DNA from: Hyphochytrium catenoides
Taxonomy: Eukaryota > Sar > Hyphochytriomycetes > Hyphochytriales > Hyphochytriaceae
DNA length: 15,472 nucleotides
Assembly (NCBI GenBank): GCA_900088475.1
Contig: FLMG01003108.1
Span: 1-15,472, forward strand
Direction of reading: 5' to 3'
Of this stretch, positions 9,908 to 15,472 are shown piece after piece. Every line of letters starts with the position of its first letter. The first letter of the stretch is position 1. The notes below the pieces were generated by a model. It saw only the letters and a list, made by a program, of their open reading frames with translations, ran no database searches and was not told the origin of the DNA. Both the position numbers and the translations under genes were made by a program.

Positions 9908-10051
9908 TGTCTCGCTCTCGTCTCTCTCCTCCTCTCTTCTCTCTCTCTCTCTTGCTCTTTCGGTCGCTCTCTCTTGGTCGCTCTCTGTCTCTCTCTGTCT
10001 GTTCCTCTCACGGTGTCTCTCTCTTTCTCTCTCTCGCTCTCTCTCGCTCTC
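9908..10051. repeat. CT-rich simple repeat
   Basis: Interrupted (CT)n with scattered G, about 144 bp on the plus strand, including runs of CTCTCTCT and recurrent TCGCTCTC units. It ends 329 bp before the PI synthase ATG at 10381. Open frames through it encode only Ser/Leu or Arg/Glu repeats and are not genes. Confidence 0.85.
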
Positions 10052-10380
10052 ACACCCATTGTCATCTTCCGTTAACTTTTGACTTGACAGCATCTGGCTC
10101 TTCCCTGTGAGGCAAAAGCTCTGGGAGGGCCATCATCTTTTCCACCTGGCTCTTCATCAGCTTCAAGCTTCAAGGTGTCCTTGTCACTGTTACATCTCTT
10201 CTGACCTCAAGAGCCTTGAATCTCACAGCTTCACTCTTTCAGACTGTACCCTTCGTTCGCTGTTATAGTCTTTGATACAATAGTAGTCGTCTTTGGGAGC
10301 AGTGATCATACTTCGACCAGTCTCCACTTGGAGGCAGTCTGAAGAGAGGTTGAAGCGAACAAGACAGGGAAAGGGAAAAG

Positions 10381-12081
10381 ATGTCGCTTTCCGCGGGACA
10401 ACTCAAGGTGTTCCTTTACGTGCCGAACCTGATAGGCAAGTGGAGTATAGGAGCCAAGAATGCCTAGGCAGTCTACGTCATAACCCATCGTCGCTCGTTT
10501 GCAGGCTACCTCCGTGTCGGTTTGACCCTCTACAGTCTCGCTGTGGCCAAGAGTGACTGGAAGACGGCAGTGACCTGCTACTCCATCAGCTTTGTCTGTG
10601 ATTACTTTGATGGACTTGTTGCCCGAGCGCTCAATCAATGTAGGTCGTTCACAAATTGGAAGACCATGGCAAGCCTACCTGCACCTTGGCCTTGCGTCAC
10701 TCTTCGTTCACTCTTGGCCCGAAGTATTCCTTGTTATACATATTTATATCGGGGCCTTTGGCTTTGCTGGGCGCAAACACTGTTATCGGTCATCTTCTTG
10801 TGTCTTGTTTAAAAATGAAGCCAACCTCATACTGCTTCATGCCGTCTTTTGTCCTCCCAGGCTCAAAGTTCGGCGCCGTATTAGACATGGTAACGGACAG
10901 GTGAGTCTAAACCTAAGCCATCCGCTCTGATGAACAGTCCCTCTCCTTGTTGCTTGGCTTCTGCGCGGCGGCGGCAGCCCAAGGGACTATGTCTTTCTCA
11001 TCGTATAGCTTGACCCTCTTGCCCCCATCTTCTAACGATCATTTGACATGCTGATGTCCGAGGGTATCACGTTTCTTTTTGATTAATCTCATTTATCGTA
11101 CTCTGGCACTCATCCGCGCTCTGATCTCATGGCAATCTTGCCATTAGGTGCTCAACGGCTGGACTTCTAGTCATCCTGGGACATTTGTATCCTGAAGATT
11201 ATCTGACCTACCTCTTCTTGATTATCCTCGATTTTTCGAGCCATTGGATTCATATGTACAGGTCTGGGTCTTCTTTATCTTCCTCTTTTTGGCCTTCCGT
11301 AAGAAAACCCATCTGCTGGGCATGGGTAATCCGCTAGCATTTTGCCACCTACCCCTTCATAGCTCCGTTTTCACTTGATACTAATGGTCGCTGATGAGCA
11401 AGTCCATTGCCGCCATTCTGAGTCATTCCATGGAGACTTTACTTTCTCCTTCCGTTTGCACGTTTTGCCTCCTCTCCTCCCCGGCTGCCGGCCATTTGGG
11501 TAAAGCCCTTATTCAGCCCATCAGCTACTATCTACCTCAGTTTCAGTTCCTCTTCATATGACATGCCCTTATTTTCCCCTTACGCTAGCTCCCGGGGACA
11601 TCACAAAGTAGTACCAAAGGATAAGAACTTCCTTTTACGCATATATTATGGGATCTATCCTCTTTTTGGCTACTGCTGTGTGGGCACTGAGCTCTTCTAC
11701 ATCCTCAAATATGTGGCGAAGTTCAACCCGAATGCTTACTTTGTGGTAGCAGGACAGATAATCGCACTTCACCAGGTGAGAGAGCATTAGCGAGCGACTT
11801 AAAAAGACGTGGGAGTCATGAACTGGCGGGTTGGATAATGTAGTTATTTGACGACGTCACTCTGTTAGTGTTAGTTGAGAGCTCTCCGCCACCAATATGT
11901 GGCATCTTTCCCAGCATTGCGGCTCACTTTGACCGTTCTATATTCTCTTTGCCAGGTCATGATGTACCTCGCCTTTCCTGCCTGTTTGTTGAAGCAGATA
12001 ATCAACGTGGCTCAACTTTGCTCAGCAGCTGCCGATGTGGCAAAAGCAGATGCAGAGGAGACCCACCCGAAAACCTCGTGA
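10381..12081 (+). CDS. PIS1: CDP-diacylglycerol-inositol 3-phosphatidyltransferase (PI synthase)
   Basis: Makes phosphatidylinositol from CDP-diacylglycerol and myo-inositol in the endoplasmic reticulum membrane. Six exons: 10381-10435, 10505-10639, 10861-10900, 11148-11261, 11589-11775, 11956-12081; 657 nt, 218 aa, close to the family's roughly 210-220. The N-terminus is MSLSAGQLKVFLYVPNLIGY, with the VPNLIGYLRV start of the first membrane helix. The CDP-alcohol phosphotransferase signature D-x2-D-G-x2-A-R-x8-G-x3-D-x3-D is complete (Asp51, Asp54, Gly55, Ala58, Arg59, Gly68, Asp72, Asp76), and it crosses the exon 2/3 junction. CSTAGLL, DFSSHWIHMY, LRIYY and GTELFYILKY are PI synthase hallmarks and separate it from PG- or choline-type enzymes. 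Hydrophobic segments recur to the end, followed by a short polar tail. The ATG at 10381 is the only in-frame start. The first intron is GC-AG. Its stop lies 94 bp from that of the convergent BEACH gene. Confidence 0.96.
10436..10504 (+). other. GC-AG intron in the PI synthase gene
   Basis: Exon 1 ends CTGATAG and the intron opens with GCAAGT, the consensus GC donor, closing with TTTGCAG. Splicing here restores PNLIGYLRV, conserved in PI synthases. The intron is 69 bp, at the short end for this window. Confidence 0.9.
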
Positions 12082-12175
12082 TTCCGGGTAAAGCGAACCA
12101 AGTCGTATCAGTAAAACTGATTTAGAATAACTGCATTATATGATGTTCTAGTCCTAGCTCCTTTTGAGACAAAGC
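12082..12175. other. Very short convergent spacer
   Basis: Only 94 bp lie between the PI synthase stop (TGA 12079-12081) and the BEACH gene stop (TAA, 12178-12176 on the minus strand). Both 3' UTRs must lie in or beyond this spacer, so the transcripts probably overlap tail to tail. No AATAAA is visible on either strand. Confidence 0.75.

Positions 12176-15472
<3,297 letters not shown>

Larger units (their letters stand above)
8753..10380. promoter_or_regulatory. Divergent intergenic region (pyruvate kinase / PI synthase) with purine and pyrimidine tracts
   Basis: The 1.6 kb between two divergent start codons holds the promoters and 5' UTRs of both genes. It carries a pure purine tract at 9027-9105, a smaller CT-rich patch near 9419-9455 and a large interrupted CT tract at 9908-10051. 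Open frames within it (for example 9334-9633) are low-complexity or have no recognisable motif, and I find no tRNA-like structure. A non-coding transcript or an upstream non-coding exon of either gene is possible but unseen. Confidence 0.6.

Noticed and set aside
9857-10093. Open frames through the CT tract
   Set aside because: Simple-sequence translations on both strands.

Overview
This is nuclear DNA from an intron-rich eukaryote. The genes are built from short exons joined by GT-AG introns (60 to about 330 bp) and two GC-AG introns. There is no operon structure, Shine-Dalgarno signal or phage or insertion-element signature. Proteins are of broad eukaryotic type, intergenic DNA is compact, and GA/CT microsatellites occur. 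A unicellular alga or other protist fits best, but I cannot name a lineage from sequence alone.

The window holds six protein genes on strictly alternating strands, so neighbours form three convergent and two divergent pairs. From left to right: (1) 1-1251 (+), 3' part of an aprataxin-type HIT/zinc-finger DNA repair hydrolase, cut by the left edge; (2) 3196-1485 (-), an Oms1-like membrane-anchored SAM-dependent methyltransferase, six exons, 261 aa; (3) 3996-about 5041 (+), a small predicted mitochondrial membrane protein I cannot identify, whose last exons are uncertain; (4) 8752-5614 (-), complete pyruvate kinase, nine exons, 509 aa; (5) 10381-12081 (+), complete CDP-diacylglycerol-inositol 3-phosphatidyltransferase, six exons, 218 aa; (6) 15472-12176 (-), 3' part of a BEACH-WD40 protein, ten exons in view, cut by the right edge.

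I assembled the exons by hand. I matched splice sites and codon phase at every junction and checked that the joined proteins run continuously through family motifs. The genes do not form one pathway: DNA repair, mitochondrial functions, glycolysis, phosphoinositide synthesis and membrane traffic sit side by side. The only pair with a shared theme is the divergent one at 3197-3995, where both products look membrane-anchored and probably mitochondrial.

I found no convincing undescribed system. The points worth a second look are the two GC-AG introns, mirror-placed pyrimidine tracts upstream of the divergent pyruvate kinase and PI synthase genes, an unusual helical tail on the BEACH protein, an 8-nt first coding exon, and the unresolved 3' end of gene 3.
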